A DNA stretch of 51,466 nt from a virus. Positions 40,628-48,470 of the stretch are shown piece by piece (the first letter of the stretch is position 1; each line of letters starts with the position of its first letter). Location: positions 1 through 51,466 of the IMG/VR virus record IMGVR_UViG_3300021090_000029; one strand, written 5' to 3'. The notes under the pieces are model-generated. The model saw only the letters and a program-made list of their open reading frames with translations, was not told where the DNA came from and made no database searches. Both the position numbers and the translations under genes were made by a program.

Positions 40628-40815
40628 GGCTTCTCTCCCTTCGCGCGTCGTTCCGCTTCGATGCAAGCGGGGATGCGACGGCCGGTTTTCACGTCGTCAC
40701 TGAAAAGACCACAGATACCAAGTCCATTGACCTGCCCGGCATAGTCTGGGGAAAAATATGCGCATCTGCCGCACTTATCCACCGCGCAATCAATCGAGAT
40801 CAGGATGTTGGTCAT
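40624..40815 (-). CDS. Small Cys-rich protein
   Basis: A 63-residue protein, first gene of the unit driven by the promoter at 40834-40862. ATG at 40815 keeps AGGAG-N7 spacing (an in-frame ATG at 40821 is too close). CAVDKCGRCAYF, GICGLF and PACIEAE give five or six Cys in a zinc-finger-like order. The tail AKGEKP encodes the next ribosome binding site. Confidence 0.6.
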   Translation of the reverse strand: MTNILISIDCAVDKCGRCAYFSPDYAGQVNGLGICGLFSDDVKTGRRIPACIEAERRAKGEKP

Positions 40816-40817
40816 AA

Positions 40818-41297
40818 TCATTCTCCTGCGTTTATGATATCACACGATTTAGTCTTTGTCAAGTAGTCCGGACAATAAATAATTTTAACCCGAAACGATT
40901 GTTTGCACTCTTTGGAACAATTGAGACACTTGTCGTGATGCCGCTTCTCCCACCAACTACTCCACTCTCCTCGCCTTTTCGGGACATCACCACCCACATG
41001 CGCCCACGAATGTCCGTGACTTCTTTTTATGGCTGTTTTCGTACCGTGAAACTTAATTGTTTCCAATGACTTAAAGGTAACTAAATCGGCCTGTTTTGGG
41101 CTACCAGCTAGTCCCCTACCCGCATTTTTCTCGATAAACTCTATCGCCTTTTTAATCAACGGCTTAGACCCGGACTCCATTTGAGATAAATAGGGCCTAG
41201 AAACCCCAAAAATCGCGGCCAGCAACTTCTGTGAAATCCCCGCAGTTTCACGCGCATCCCGTAATGTTTGCCCGGCATGGCCGATCTGGTTCGACAT
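40818..41297 (-). CDS. XRE-family transcriptional regulator
   Basis: A 159-residue protein with GGAGGAG upstream. Residues 8-60 are a helix-turn-helix of the XRE/Cro type (LRDARETAGISQKLLAAIFG, then VSRPYLSQMESGSKPL). The C-terminal half has a Cys/His cluster (KRHHDKCLNCSKECKQ) that may bind zinc, unusual for a phage repressor. Its 3' end contains the promoter for the next unit, so it may control that promoter. Confidence 0.75.
   Translation of the reverse strand: MSNQIGHAGQTLRDARETAGISQKLLAAIFGVSRPYLSQMESGSKPLIKKAIEFIEKNAGRGLAGSPKQADLVTFKSLETIKFHGTKTAIKRSHGHSWAHVGGDVPKRRGEWSSWWEKRHHDKCLNCSKECKQSFRVKIIYCPDYLTKTKSCDIINAGE
40834..40862 (-). promoter_or_regulatory. Leftward sigma70 promoter
   Basis: On the - strand: TTGACA (40857-40862), 17-bp spacer, TATCAT (40834-40839). 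Both boxes are near consensus. It lies inside the 3' end of the XRE regulator gene and would drive the small Cys-rich gene cassette from 40.8 kb leftwards. Confidence 0.75.
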
Positions 41298-41304
41298 TCG
41301 TAAA

Positions 41305-41532
41305 TTACTCCTCCGGTTCTAGTTCACTAAGAAAAAAGCAACAGTATCCCCCGCCCCCCATGACTGCGACGGGAACCCCGTCAAATGACAGATATAAACG
41401 CGTGATTGTTCCCGTTTTTCCTGGCCTAATACCAGAGATAAGGCTTGCATAGTCTGGCCGGGCAACAATGACCCTATCCCCCACCTGAAATCCTGTTAGA
41501 CTCTTGGCGATCTCTCTGGAAAGATCGCTCAT
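41305..41532 (-). CDS. MSxLS/GDxV family paralogue 7
   Basis: A 75-residue protein starting MSDLSREIAKSLTGFQVGDR. KTGTITRLYL forms the KOW-like GxxGxI strand and the end is FLSELEPEE. The start overlaps paralogue 8 (ATGA). It is directly upstream of the XRE regulator gene. It has Asp instead of Lys at residue 3. Confidence 0.7.
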   Translation of the reverse strand: MSDLSREIAKSLTGFQVGDRVIVARPDYASLISGIRPGKTGTITRLYLSFDGVPVAVMGGGGYCCFFLSELEPEE

Positions 41533-41765
41533 GGTTCCACTACGAGTTTAAATAAAGAAGCCTCATATCGGTAAGTCTTGCCCCCTTCTATAATGACAAC
41601 CCTTCCGTTTCCTGCCCCCGCAACGGTCGCCGCGCCAAATTTCCTCATCGCATGACACGCCACGCAGTCGCAGTTCTTCCCCATCTCGGGGTCAACAAAC
41701 TCCACTAGGTCTCCGACCTGAAACCCGGTCAAGTCCGATGCCACGGCCCTGGATAACTTACTCAC
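41529..41765 (-). CDS. MSxLS/GDxV family paralogue 8
   Basis: A 78-residue protein starting MSKLSRAVASDLTGFQVGDL. The body has an inserted Cys cluster (NCDCVACHAM) that looks like a metal site, then AATVAGAGNGRVVIIEGG. The start overlaps the stop of the primase-helicase gene as ATGA, so the two proteins are made together. Confidence 0.7.
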   Translation of the reverse strand: MSKLSRAVASDLTGFQVGDLVEFVDPEMGKNCDCVACHAMRKFGAATVAGAGNGRVVIIEGGKTYRYEASLFKLVVEP

Positions 41766-43378
41766 CTGGAAAATCTCCCGAACATTCCCCTGGGTCTTTT
41801 GAGTCCGGCATCCTCCTCGTCGGTCTCGTAATGCCAGACCGACTGCGGAAGTATCTTCGCGCCCTGAATAATATTAAACTGCATGATCTTCCCGTTAGGG
41901 TTAAGGTCCCCCTTCCAATTCTTGGCCTTGACGATCTTCGCCACACCGCCGTCTAAGGACAAATACAGTCTAGGCTTCTCGCTAGAGAACGTCCCACCGC
42001 GCCCCAGGTCCTGCCCCTTTGTTTTCTGAATAGAGATCACGGCGATACCCTTCCTGAGTTTGGAAAAGATACTCCCCATGTATTCCCCGATCCTATAAAA
42101 CTCGGCCGGGGCCTCCAGGTAGTCTATGATATTCAGCGCGTCCGGATCAATGACATCCGAGAAGTTGTCCGACCGCTCATAAAACTCCACTTTCCAATCG
42201 TCAACCTTGCAATCGTCATGCTTTGACAGCCTTAGTTTAGTTTCCGCGTCCCCCATTTCCGAGGAAAAGTAAAGAACCCTCCGGGTGTTCATGTTCCTTT
42301 TAGCGATGTCAATGCACAGGGCCGTCTTTCCTGAATTGGGAGCACCAGCAATCACCAATAAATTTTGTGGATAGACGGAGATTAAGCTATTCAAATCCAT
42401 CGGCAGGGACACGTCATACTCCGATGTCGGAGCGTTCTTCCAATCAATGACAAGGCAATCCTTGGCGAGCTTCCGATATTCCCCGTCCCGTTTCCCGCCC
42501 TTTTCAAGTAGCCCCTCTTGTCTCATCCTGTGGAGCGCGGCCCGGACGGCGTTCTTTTCTTGCTTGCCGTCTATCCCTAACGACCTATAGACCTCAGAGA
42601 TCAGGAAAGACCCGTCGGTCGCGCCCACAAAATCCCTTACGTCATTGGACAGATTCTTTTCCCCGCGCCCGGCCCTCTCCAGGGCCGATGCAACCAAATG
42701 GTTAATGTCGTCGTCCATCCCCGTTTGGCTGGCGACCCAAGAGCAATAAGAATAGATTTCCTCTCGCCTGGATCGCCCTCGCGCCATGGATAAGGCCAGA
42801 GAAAACAAGTCCTCGTTTCTCCGCCCCGCCACGAAGAGAGCCGTGGGGGTAATGATCCTTGACGCGGCTCGATCCACCTGCCGAATCGCCTCCACGTATG
42901 CGGGGGGCAGGGGGGGTATAGGAGTATCTATTCCTAGAAATTCATCCCATACCCACCCCTTGCCGTGCCCGTTGACAGACGGCGGGGCAACGACATACCC
43001 GCCCTCGCCCCTTAAATCTACTCCGTCTACTCCACGGACATTGTTTCCAAGCCCCGGTTGCCAGCGACAATATAAATGCCTTCCCCCTTTGGGTGTATGG
43101 ACGGTTGGGGCTTGAAAAGTCTCCCCAGCAAGTTCTCTTATTTTCTTGAATCCGGACTCGGAGTCTATGTCGATGACGGCGATATCTGAAAGTTTCCCCG
43201 CCACAATCCCAACTTGAGAATCGGGATACATAGACCACCACTCTTTAAGGTCTTGCTCTAGCGGTTTATGAGACTGCCAATGTTCCCATTTAATTTTAGG
43301 CTTTTTATCCTGCCCTACAGGGATAGGGGTCCAGCCCCGTTTAAGATAATCCTTGGCCGCTACAAAAAGGCTGTTCAT
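41762..43378 (-). CDS. Primase-polymerase / helicase
   Basis: A 538-residue two-domain replication protein. Residues 1-165 are a bifunctional primase/polymerase (prim-pol, AEP) domain: D70-x-D72 in VIDIDSESG, HTPKGGRHLYCRW (H101) and GEGGYVVAPPS. A winged-helix-like linker spans about 255-300. Residues 335-520 are a RecA/DnaB-like ATPase with Walker A GAPNSGKT (345-352) and an SSEMGDAETKLR segment. It would prime and unwind at the phage origin. No separate DNA polymerase is in the window, so elongation probably uses the host enzyme. Confidence 0.85.
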   Translation of the reverse strand: MNSLFVAAKDYLKRGWTPIPVGQDKKPKIKWEHWQSHKPLEQDLKEWWSMYPDSQVGIVAGKLSDIAVIDIDSESGFKKIRELAGETFQAPTVHTPKGGRHLYCRWQPGLGNNVRGVDGVDLRGEGGYVVAPPSVNGHGKGWVWDEFLGIDTPIPPLPPAYVEAIRQVDRAASRIITPTALFVAGRRNEDLFSLALSMARGRSRREEIYSYCSWVASQTGMDDDINHLVASALERAGRGEKNLSNDVRDFVGATDGSFLISEVYRSLGIDGKQEKNAVRAALHRMRQEGLLEKGGKRDGEYRKLAKDCLVIDWKNAPTSEYDVSLPMDLNSLISVYPQNLLVIAGAPNSGKTALCIDIAKRNMNTRRVLYFSSEMGDAETKLRLSKHDDCKVDDWKVEFYERSDNFSDVIDPDALNIIDYLEAPAEFYRIGEYMGSIFSKLRKGIAVISIQKTKGQDLGRGGTFSSEKPRLYLSLDGGVAKIVKAKNWKGDLNPNGKIMQFNIIQGAKILPQSVWHYETDEEDAGLKRPRGMFGRFSR

Positions 43379-43388
43379 TCAAAACTCT

Positions 43389-43661
43389 TTAAATCAGCAC
43401 GATTGAAGACGCATCACAATACCAATGTCCGCATATCGCACGGCCCCTTCCTTTGTGTCCTTTTCCTTTCCTTTTCAATGCCGGGAAATACACTAACCAC
43501 TCATATTCCGTATCGGGCGCTACGATCTTTCCCCGCATGCCGAACATGTCGTCATCAACGCCTTGAACGTGTCCGTATCGGCTAGGCCGGACATACTTGA
43601 CGCGGTCCCCGACCTGAAAACCTGTCAGGTTCGAGGCCACGGACCTGGATAACTTACTCAC
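43389..43661 (-). CDS. MSxLS/GDxV family paralogue 9
   Basis: A 90-residue protein starting MSKLSRSVASNLTGFQVGDR. It has KIVAPDTEYEWLVYFPALKR and an end with ICGHWYCDASSIVLI. A basic insertion (KRKGKGHKGRGR) could bind nucleic acid. The start overlaps the stop of the HNH gene as ATGA, and the gene ends 10 bp before the primase-helicase start. Confidence 0.7.
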   Translation of the reverse strand: MSKLSRSVASNLTGFQVGDRVKYVRPSRYGHVQGVDDDMFGMRGKIVAPDTEYEWLVYFPALKRKGKGHKGRGRAICGHWYCDASSIVLI

Positions 43662-44347
43662 CTTTTGTCCTCCGGTATAAGATTATACCAGAAATCAAAA
43701 AGATTGACACGGTTATCCCACAGCCAATCCTTTCCCTCCGAGTGCTGTTCCGTATGGCACTTCCTACAAAGAGGGATCACCTTATACTCATCCGTCCCCG
43801 CGCCCTTCGTTCTCGGGAAATGGGCTGGATCAGACGGCTCATCCCCGCACGCTGCGCAAGCATGTGCCTTGACGTATTCCTTCCACGTTTTACACTTGTC
43901 AAGATTAATCTCGATCGGCCTTGTCCGCCCCGTCCCGCGAACCTTCCCCACCTCCGTCGCCAGATCAGAGCGGCTAAGCTCCTTGGCCTTTCCTAACCAT
44001 TCCTCGGGATTAGACTCGACCAGGGGAGCGATTAGCTGAAGTCGGCGCGTCCCGATTTCGATTAATCTCTCGGTTGGAATCTTTAGTTTCTGAACGTAGA
44101 GTTCGTATTGGTGTATAAGATTATAAACGGTGGATCGCTTCGCCGCAATTTGCGGGTCTGCCAAGTATTCATCGAAAGTTTCCCAACCTAAGAGTTTGTA
44201 ATACGAACGGTCGCGGCACTCTTTATAGAGTCCCGCCAAAATGAATACGGACCTACCTGCTTCTTTTTGGGTAGAGATAATTTCTTCTCTGTTCGAGTGC
44301 GCCAGACTAACTGTTATGTCGATGTTTTTGATTACTGCATTTGTCAT
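43658..44347 (-). CDS. HNH nuclease with N-terminal helical domain
   Basis: A 229-residue protein; ATG at 44347 has GGGAG 5 nt upstream and starts MTNAVIKNIDITVSL. Residues 20-150 are helical (FILAGLYKECRDRSYYKLLG; SRSDLATEVGKVRG-like) and resemble phage DNA-binding regions. Residues 165-215 are an HNH motif: CAACGDEPSDPAHFPRTKG, then VIPLCRKCHTEQHS. It likely nicks or cuts DNA at the phage origin or in recombination. Longer in-frame starts would overlap paralogue 10 heavily. Confidence 0.75.
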   Translation of the reverse strand: MTNAVIKNIDITVSLAHSNREEIISTQKEAGRSVFILAGLYKECRDRSYYKLLGWETFDEYLADPQIAAKRSTVYNLIHQYELYVQKLKIPTERLIEIGTRRLQLIAPLVESNPEEWLGKAKELSRSDLATEVGKVRGTGRTRPIEINLDKCKTWKEYVKAHACAACGDEPSDPAHFPRTKGAGTDEYKVIPLCRKCHTEQHSEGKDWLWDNRVNLFDFWYNLIPEDKR

Positions 44348-44366
44348 AGTAACTCCCATTCCGATG

Positions 44367-44612
44367 TCATAGTAACTCCAATTCCGAAAGAGAAAAACCC
44401 AGACGCGTAGTCGGGATATCCATCTTGACCCCATGGTATATTTCAATTGGTAAATCGAGGCGCACGCGAACCATACCCAACTCCGAAACGAAATCAACGG
44501 TGCCTTGCAAATTAGACATCTCCGGCCAATCGTCAATGGCCCCTGTTTTAACTCGGTCCCCAACAACAAAAATTGTCAATTCTTCAGCTATACGTCGAGA
44601 TAGACGGCTCAT
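44367..44612 (-). CDS. MSxLS/GDxV family paralogue 10
   Basis: An 81-residue protein starting MSRLSRRIAEELTIFVVGDR; the usual Gly at residue 14 is Ile. QGTVDFVSELGMVRVRLD is a clear KOW/SH3-like strand pair and it ends SLSELELL. The start overlaps paralogue 11 (ATGA). It is the last of three tandem members after the Cas4-like nuclease. Confidence 0.75.
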   Translation of the reverse strand: MSRLSRRIAEELTIFVVGDRVKTGAIDDWPEMSNLQGTVDFVSELGMVRVRLDLPIEIYHGVKMDIPTTRLGFSLSELELL

Positions 44613-44821
44613 AACAACTCCAATTCAGACGGCAAGAACGGAACTGTGCTTAAAATGTCGAGAAAAACATACCCCAGGCTCGAAATTAGAACTATGACCC
44701 CTTCGGTTCCGGCCTCGATTCCCCACGCTAGCGACGCTCTATCCGGCCAAGCTACCCGGACCGTATCTCCAACACCAAGACCGACCAGATCACGAGACAC
44801 CCGCTTGGATAGCCCGCTCAT
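44609..44821 (-). CDS. MSxLS/GDxV family paralogue 11
   Basis: A 70-residue protein; ATG at 44821 overlaps paralogue 12 and starts MSGLSKRVSRDLVGLGVGDT. It has a TEGVIVLISSLGYVFLDIL strand pair and ends LPSELELL, almost the same tail as paralogue 10. It is the shortest member and gives a good idea of the minimal fold: one helix plus about five strands. Confidence 0.75.
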   Translation of the reverse strand: MSGLSKRVSRDLVGLGVGDTVRVAWPDRASLAWGIEAGTEGVIVLISSLGYVFLDILSTVPFLPSELELL

Positions 44822-45036
44822 ATCAATTCCAATTCTTTCGCAGATAAGGCCCACCGCTCTTCTTTCGGTCTAACGTCGAACCTGACCAAATAAAAACCCG
44901 AAAGCGGGTGGGACGGTCCCAATACGGTCCCAATTTGTCCGCAAATACTGTCAGCCGGGACGTTGACTGCCATTACTCTGTCCCCTGATTGAAGACCAGC
45001 CAGGGCAACAGCGACCCGACTAGATAATTTACTCAT
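44818..45036 (-). CDS. MSxLS/GDxV family paralogue 12
   Basis: A 72-residue protein starting MSKLSSRVAVALAGLQSGDR. IGTVLGPSHPLSGFYLVRFD is the KOW-like part and the end is LSAKELELI. The start shares one base with the stop of the Cas4-like nuclease (TAATG). It opens the triple tandem at 44.4-45.0 kb. Confidence 0.75.
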   Translation of the reverse strand: MSKLSSRVAVALAGLQSGDRVMAVNVPADSICGQIGTVLGPSHPLSGFYLVRFDVRPKEERWALSAKELELI

Positions 45037-45938
45037 TATCTTTCAAGGCGCTCTAGTTGTTCTATGAGATTAAAGTCTTTTCTATTACCATTACTCTCCT
45101 TCCATTCCTTGTGTTGCGGGCAAACGTCCCGGACCTGACAATAAGACAGACATTTCATCGGTACATTTGGAATAAGCACTTTAAACTTCCAATTCTTAAT
45201 ATCACGAAACCACCTGTCCTTCACCCCGCACGTCCCGACTTTCAAGGGATCGCGCTCCGATTCTAAGAATTGGGCCAACCGTTCCGTAACGGCGTCCCTG
45301 ACTTTTTCGTCCTCGAATTTTGGCACGTCAATTCTTTCGATGGGCAGGACCCCATCTTCAAGCAGACTCGCCGGGGACCAATCCTTCAACTGAAATTCCA
45401 GCGTCATTTTTTCGGCCGGAAATCCGTAAACCCGATATGTATTCAACTGCCAAAAATAATCTTCGTCATCCCCGCCTTCACGCAACTTCTTTATTTGGTA
45501 TACTTTACCCGTCTTGTAATCCGTGATCTCGCTGTCTGTTTTGCTGTATTTGTCCACCCTCCCGGTTAGCGTCGCTTTCCCCGCCCGGGTTAAAATCTCG
45601 ACGGAGAAAGAAGCTTCCCTAACGGCGTCTTCGACATAGCCATGCGTATCGAATTTCCCGGGCTCGCCTTCCAAGATAGCGTGTAGCCCGCTTCCCAGGG
45701 ACATCGCGGCCATGGAATACGGGCTAACAAAGAAGTCTCGATTGCGGGCTAAGTAAACCTGCTGAACCGTCTTTCGCAGTTCGGTAACATGATAGATTCG
45801 CGGCTCGGGGATTCTGTCGGAATGCATAGCCAGCAACATATCTACAGTCATACATCGCCTCGGTTTGGCCGGGCAACCCTTTAGACAGTATTCGATCTTG
45901 ACGTTCCCGAAGCCAAGCGGACACGCAAAACCCATCAT
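45036..45938 (-). CDS. Cas4/RecB-like PD-(D/E)XK nuclease
   Basis: A 300-residue protein. Nuclease motifs are in order: GLHAILEGE (H86), GRVDKY (D129), EITDYKTGK (D140, K142), and Q164-x3-Y168. Cys residues at 6, 18, 22 and 29 and a C-terminal C-x3-C-x5-C (CLSYCQVRDVC) could hold an iron-sulfur cluster as in Cas4/AddB-type exonucleases. It probably resects DNA ends in recombination or replication. It lies beside an OB-like protein, typical of phage recombination modules, with paralogue 12 coupled downstream. Confidence 0.8.
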   Translation of the reverse strand: MMGFACPLGFGNVKIEYCLKGCPAKPRRCMTVDMLLAMHSDRIPEPRIYHVTELRKTVQQVYLARNRDFFVSPYSMAAMSLGSGLHAILEGEPGKFDTHGYVEDAVREASFSVEILTRAGKATLTGRVDKYSKTDSEITDYKTGKVYQIKKLREGGDDEDYFWQLNTYRVYGFPAEKMTLEFQLKDWSPASLLEDGVLPIERIDVPKFEDEKVRDAVTERLAQFLESERDPLKVGTCGVKDRWFRDIKNWKFKVLIPNVPMKCLSYCQVRDVCPQHKEWKESNGNRKDFNLIEQLERLER

Positions 45939-46457
45939 TTATTCCACCGGATTCAGCGTGTGATAATACTCTTTTAACAAGGCGTCCCCGAAATACGCAA
46001 CCACCTCGATAAAGTCTTGCTTCTTGGAGTCTAGTTCCTCCAGCGTCATCCCCTCAGCGACCTTGGCGAACAACGGCACGGAGATTTCCCCGGCGATCTT
46101 AAACATGGTCTGGAGAATAATCTCCCTCCGTTCGTCGGGTGACTTTTGCTGACGCGGCTTAAATCCGGGCGCGGCAACGGGATTATTGTCTTGGGCTCCG
46201 GCTTCCCGGTCCTGCCTTGCGATAGCCAGGAGATTAGCAAATGTCCCGGTTGCGGTTTGTTTCTCCGCATACGTTGCCTCTACCGTATCTCCAACCTTGA
46301 CCCCCTGGAGTTCCACGAAGGCAGGATTCCCGGAAACGCCGTCGCCGCCTTTGATAGTTTCCCAGGCCCTGATCTTCTTCCCGCCAACGGTAACATCCTT
46401 AAATCCGTCGCCGGGGTAAACACGATCCAACCGTCCGGTCAATTTCTTGACGTCCAT
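45939..46457 (-). CDS. OB-fold-like DNA-binding protein candidate
   Basis: A 172-residue protein; ATG at 46457 has GAGGAGGA upstream, while longer starts run into the previous gene. Residues 1-85 look like an OB barrel (MDVKKLTGRLDRVYPGDGFK; GVKVGDTVEATYAEK), a basic linker follows (PGFKPRQQKSPDERR), then a helical end. With the adjacent Cas4-like nuclease it suggests an ssDNA-binding or recombination factor. No known single-strand-binding family is certain. Confidence 0.55.
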   Translation of the reverse strand: MDVKKLTGRLDRVYPGDGFKDVTVGGKKIRAWETIKGGDGVSGNPAFVELQGVKVGDTVEATYAEKQTATGTFANLLAIARQDREAGAQDNNPVAAPGFKPRQQKSPDERREIILQTMFKIAGEISVPLFAKVAEGMTLEELDSKKQDFIEVVAYFGDALLKEYYHTLNPVE

Positions 46458-46473
46458 AAAATCCTCCTCGATA

Positions 46474-46797
46474 CTAATTATTTCCGGGTTTAAAAACACC
46501 CGGTTCATGGCAGAAAGGACATTCGCAATCATCTCCCTGTCTTCCCGGCCGCAACCGGGCGGGAGACTGTCCATCCGGATAGACATTAGTAGCCCTTTCA
46601 AAGGTGGCCGTCATTTCGCGCCGCCTGAATTCCTCGATGTCTTCCTCAGGGATAGTCCGGTTATGGACCTCAAGGTTTGAGGAATAAATAATGTTCGCGA
46701 CCTCCGTAGGGCTCCACAACCTATCCGGATCAACATGATCCAACCATTCCTTAAAATCATCTTGAGTCAGGATGCCGGGGATTAATGGTTCTTTCAT
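46474..46797 (-). CDS. Small protein with zinc-knuckle-like end
   Basis: A 107-residue protein, first gene after the promoter at 46806-46834. The N-terminal 45 residues look like a DNA-binding or helix-turn-helix-like fold (LTQDDFKEWLDHVDPDRLWS, then PTEVANIIYSS). The C-terminus has CECPFCHEPG, a single zinc-knuckle-like motif. It may be a regulator of the recombination genes downstream. Confidence 0.6.
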   Translation of the reverse strand: MKEPLIPGILTQDDFKEWLDHVDPDRLWSPTEVANIIYSSNLEVHNRTIPEEDIEEFRRREMTATFERATNVYPDGQSPARLRPGRQGDDCECPFCHEPGVFKPGNN

Positions 46798-46805
46798 GAT
46801 ATTTT

Positions 46806-46834
46806 ATCCTAACATTATTTTTAGCGGTTGTCAA
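46806..46834 (-). promoter_or_regulatory. Leftward sigma70 promoter
   Basis: On the - strand: TTGACA (46829-46834), 17-bp spacer, TAGGAT (46806-46811), the same box pair as the rightward promoter at 872-900. It lies between paralogue 13 and the gene starting at 46797, and would drive the recombination/replication unit. Confidence 0.75.
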
Positions 46835-47111
46835 GCGATTTCTTTCTTTTCTGCTCGATAAGCTTTAGGCGACTTTCTGGCTGGCAAAAGACACCGTTGC
46901 AGTATTTTGCCGTTGCCTCCTTATCCCACGTAACCCACACACTATTTGCCTCGACTGCCCCCCAATAAGGGTGTACTCCGTATCCCCATACCGTTCCCGC
47001 ATCTCCCTTCTTCAGCCCACAATGGAACTCTGTTTTGTCTTTAATCATAACCCTATCGCCTGGAGCGAATCCGATAAGTCCAGAGGCAATCCGCCTAGAT
47101 AGACTGCTCAT
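46821..47111 (-). CDS. MSxLS/GDxV family paralogue 13
   Basis: A 96-residue protein, the longest member, starting MSSLSRRIASGLIGFAPGDR. DAGTVWGYGVHPYWGAVEAN and a CNGVFCQPESRLKLIEQ end differ from relatives, with a basic tail (KRKKSLDNR). Its 3' end overlaps the -35 box of the promoter at 46829-46834. The start overlaps paralogue 14 as ATGA. Confidence 0.7.
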   Translation of the reverse strand: MSSLSRRIASGLIGFAPGDRVMIKDKTEFHCGLKKGDAGTVWGYGVHPYWGAVEANSVWVTWDKEATAKYCNGVFCQPESRLKLIEQKRKKSLDNR

Positions 47112-47371
47112 TCATCCTCCGTAATGACTTCGTATTCACCCGGCCAAAGACACCAAGAAACTCCTGGCCTTGCTCCGTCTTTGTTCCAGCCGACCTTATT
47201 TTTGAGTTTAATGGTTATGTCCCCGTCCGGACCAACCTCAGTAACAATCCCCCCTCTGGTCCGTCTAAGATAATCCCCCCACACGACAATACCTCTCTGG
47301 GTCAAACAAACGCGATCCCCGACCTGCGGCCCGATCAGGCTACCGGCAATCCGCCTAGATAATTTACTCAT
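47108..47371 (-). CDS. MSxLS/GDxV family paralogue 14
   Basis: An 87-residue protein starting MSKLSRRIAGSLIGPQVGDR. GGIVTEVGPDGDITIKLKNK and the DGARPGVSWCLWPGEYEVI tail match paralogue 4 nearly exactly, and DNA identity over 58 bp is 57/58. The start overlaps the VWA gene stop through ATGAGTAA (8 bp). Confidence 0.75.
   Translation of the reverse strand: MSKLSRRIAGSLIGPQVGDRVCLTQRGIVVWGDYLRRTRGGIVTEVGPDGDITIKLKNKVGWNKDGARPGVSWCLWPGEYEVITEDE
47163..47220 (-). repeat. 58-bp repeat shared with 32791-32848
   Basis: One mismatch in 58 bp relative to the copy in paralogue 4. It is the strongest nucleotide-level evidence that members of this protein family move or recombine within the genome. Confidence 0.85.
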
Positions 47372-48470
47372 CTTGCATCCTTACCACGTCCCCAAAAGGC
47401 GGGTCTGCGTCCTTCGTCATTGTAGCCCAAATGACGGGATAATTCGGCGGCGTCTCCGGAAACTCCCCATAAAGATCGGTCAAGTAGATCAGCACTTTAG
47501 GCGGGGACTCATCACAATGAGCAAACACGGGCCGAAAGTCTGTTCCCCCGCCGCCCCTCGGCTCAAACTGCCCGGCTGACACTAACTCCCCAGGCTCAAA
47601 AGTCTGAATATGCCCTATCTCTGCGTCACACCAGATCATTTCAACGGCCGCGCCGGTTTCGTCGGCTATGGAGACGACTTCCCCGATAAATTGTTTTAGA
47701 ATGTCCCCGCAAATTGACCCAGACGTATCTATGGCCACGGTTATCTTAGACCATCCCTCCGAATAAAGGCCGGGGAAATAAAGTCCCCTGTGGATCAGCC
47801 GCCGCGATGGTTTTGTCCAAGAGTAATCTTCCTTCCTGCAACTGTCTACAAACGGCCTTAATTGGAGCCTCCAATCAATTAACGGATTTACGATTTCGTC
47901 TATGATCCGTTCCAGCCCGGCGGGCAAACTCCCCCGGCTCTTGGCCGATCGGGCGGCCTCCGCTATAACCCCCCGCATTCCCGCTTCTGTTTTTTGCGTG
48001 TCTTTACCGCCGTTGGCGTCTCGGCATGCCCCGAAATTATAAAAACCTTTGATCTTTTTGGCATGTTTGAATAGATCATCGTAAACCCTATCGACAGTCC
48101 AATCATTATCATACTTGTCGTCTAAAAGACAGCCGGGGGGTAATTCCGCCCCCTGCTTCGTAAGAATCCGGTTAATGATGTAGTCTCCGGCGATGTTCCA
48201 AAGTAGCGGATCGCGGCCGTTCCGTCTGGTAATATGAAGAAAGCAAATATGAAGGGCCTCATGCTCCAAAAAAGCCCTTATCTGATTGTCGGTGAGTTTA
48301 TCTATAAACTCCGTACCATAGCCGATAACCCGACCGTCGGTGTATCCGGTAGGCTGGCTGTTGTCCTCTTTCAAAAGCAGTCGGGTAACTAAAAGACCAT
48401 AAAAAGGTTGCCCCCCGACGGCTTTTAACAGATTGATCCTCTGTTTAACGATCCTATCATGGGCTGTCAT
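47364..48470 (-). CDS. VWA / metallopeptidase-like protein (DUF2201 type)
   Basis: A 368-residue protein; ATG at 48470 overlaps paralogue 15 (ATGA). Near the start it has HEALH (residues 70-74) and WNIAGDYIIN, the zinc-peptidase-like signature, and later VAIDTSGS (248-252), a MIDAS motif of a von Willebrand A domain, with GGGGTDFRP and YLTDLYG. It therefore joins a predicted metallopeptidase to a VWA domain. Such proteins usually work with a MoxR AAA+ ATPase, and one is encoded two genes upstream. Confidence 0.8.
   Translation of the reverse strand: MTAHDRIVKQRINLLKAVGGQPFYGLLVTRLLLKEDNSQPTGYTDGRVIGYGTEFIDKLTDNQIRAFLEHEALHICFLHITRRNGRDPLLWNIAGDYIINRILTKQGAELPPGCLLDDKYDNDWTVDRVYDDLFKHAKKIKGFYNFGACRDANGGKDTQKTEAGMRGVIAEAARSAKSRGSLPAGLERIIDEIVNPLIDWRLQLRPFVDSCRKEDYSWTKPSRRLIHRGLYFPGLYSEGWSKITVAIDTSGSICGDILKQFIGEVVSIADETGAAVEMIWCDAEIGHIQTFEPGELVSAGQFEPRGGGGTDFRPVFAHCDESPPKVLIYLTDLYGEFPETPPNYPVIWATMTKDADPPFGDVVRMQDE

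Noticed and set aside
45036-45938. Cas4 as part of a phage CRISPR-Cas locus
   Set aside because: The protein is Cas4/RecB-like, but no cas1, cas2 or repeat array is nearby; a recombination nuclease fits the context better.
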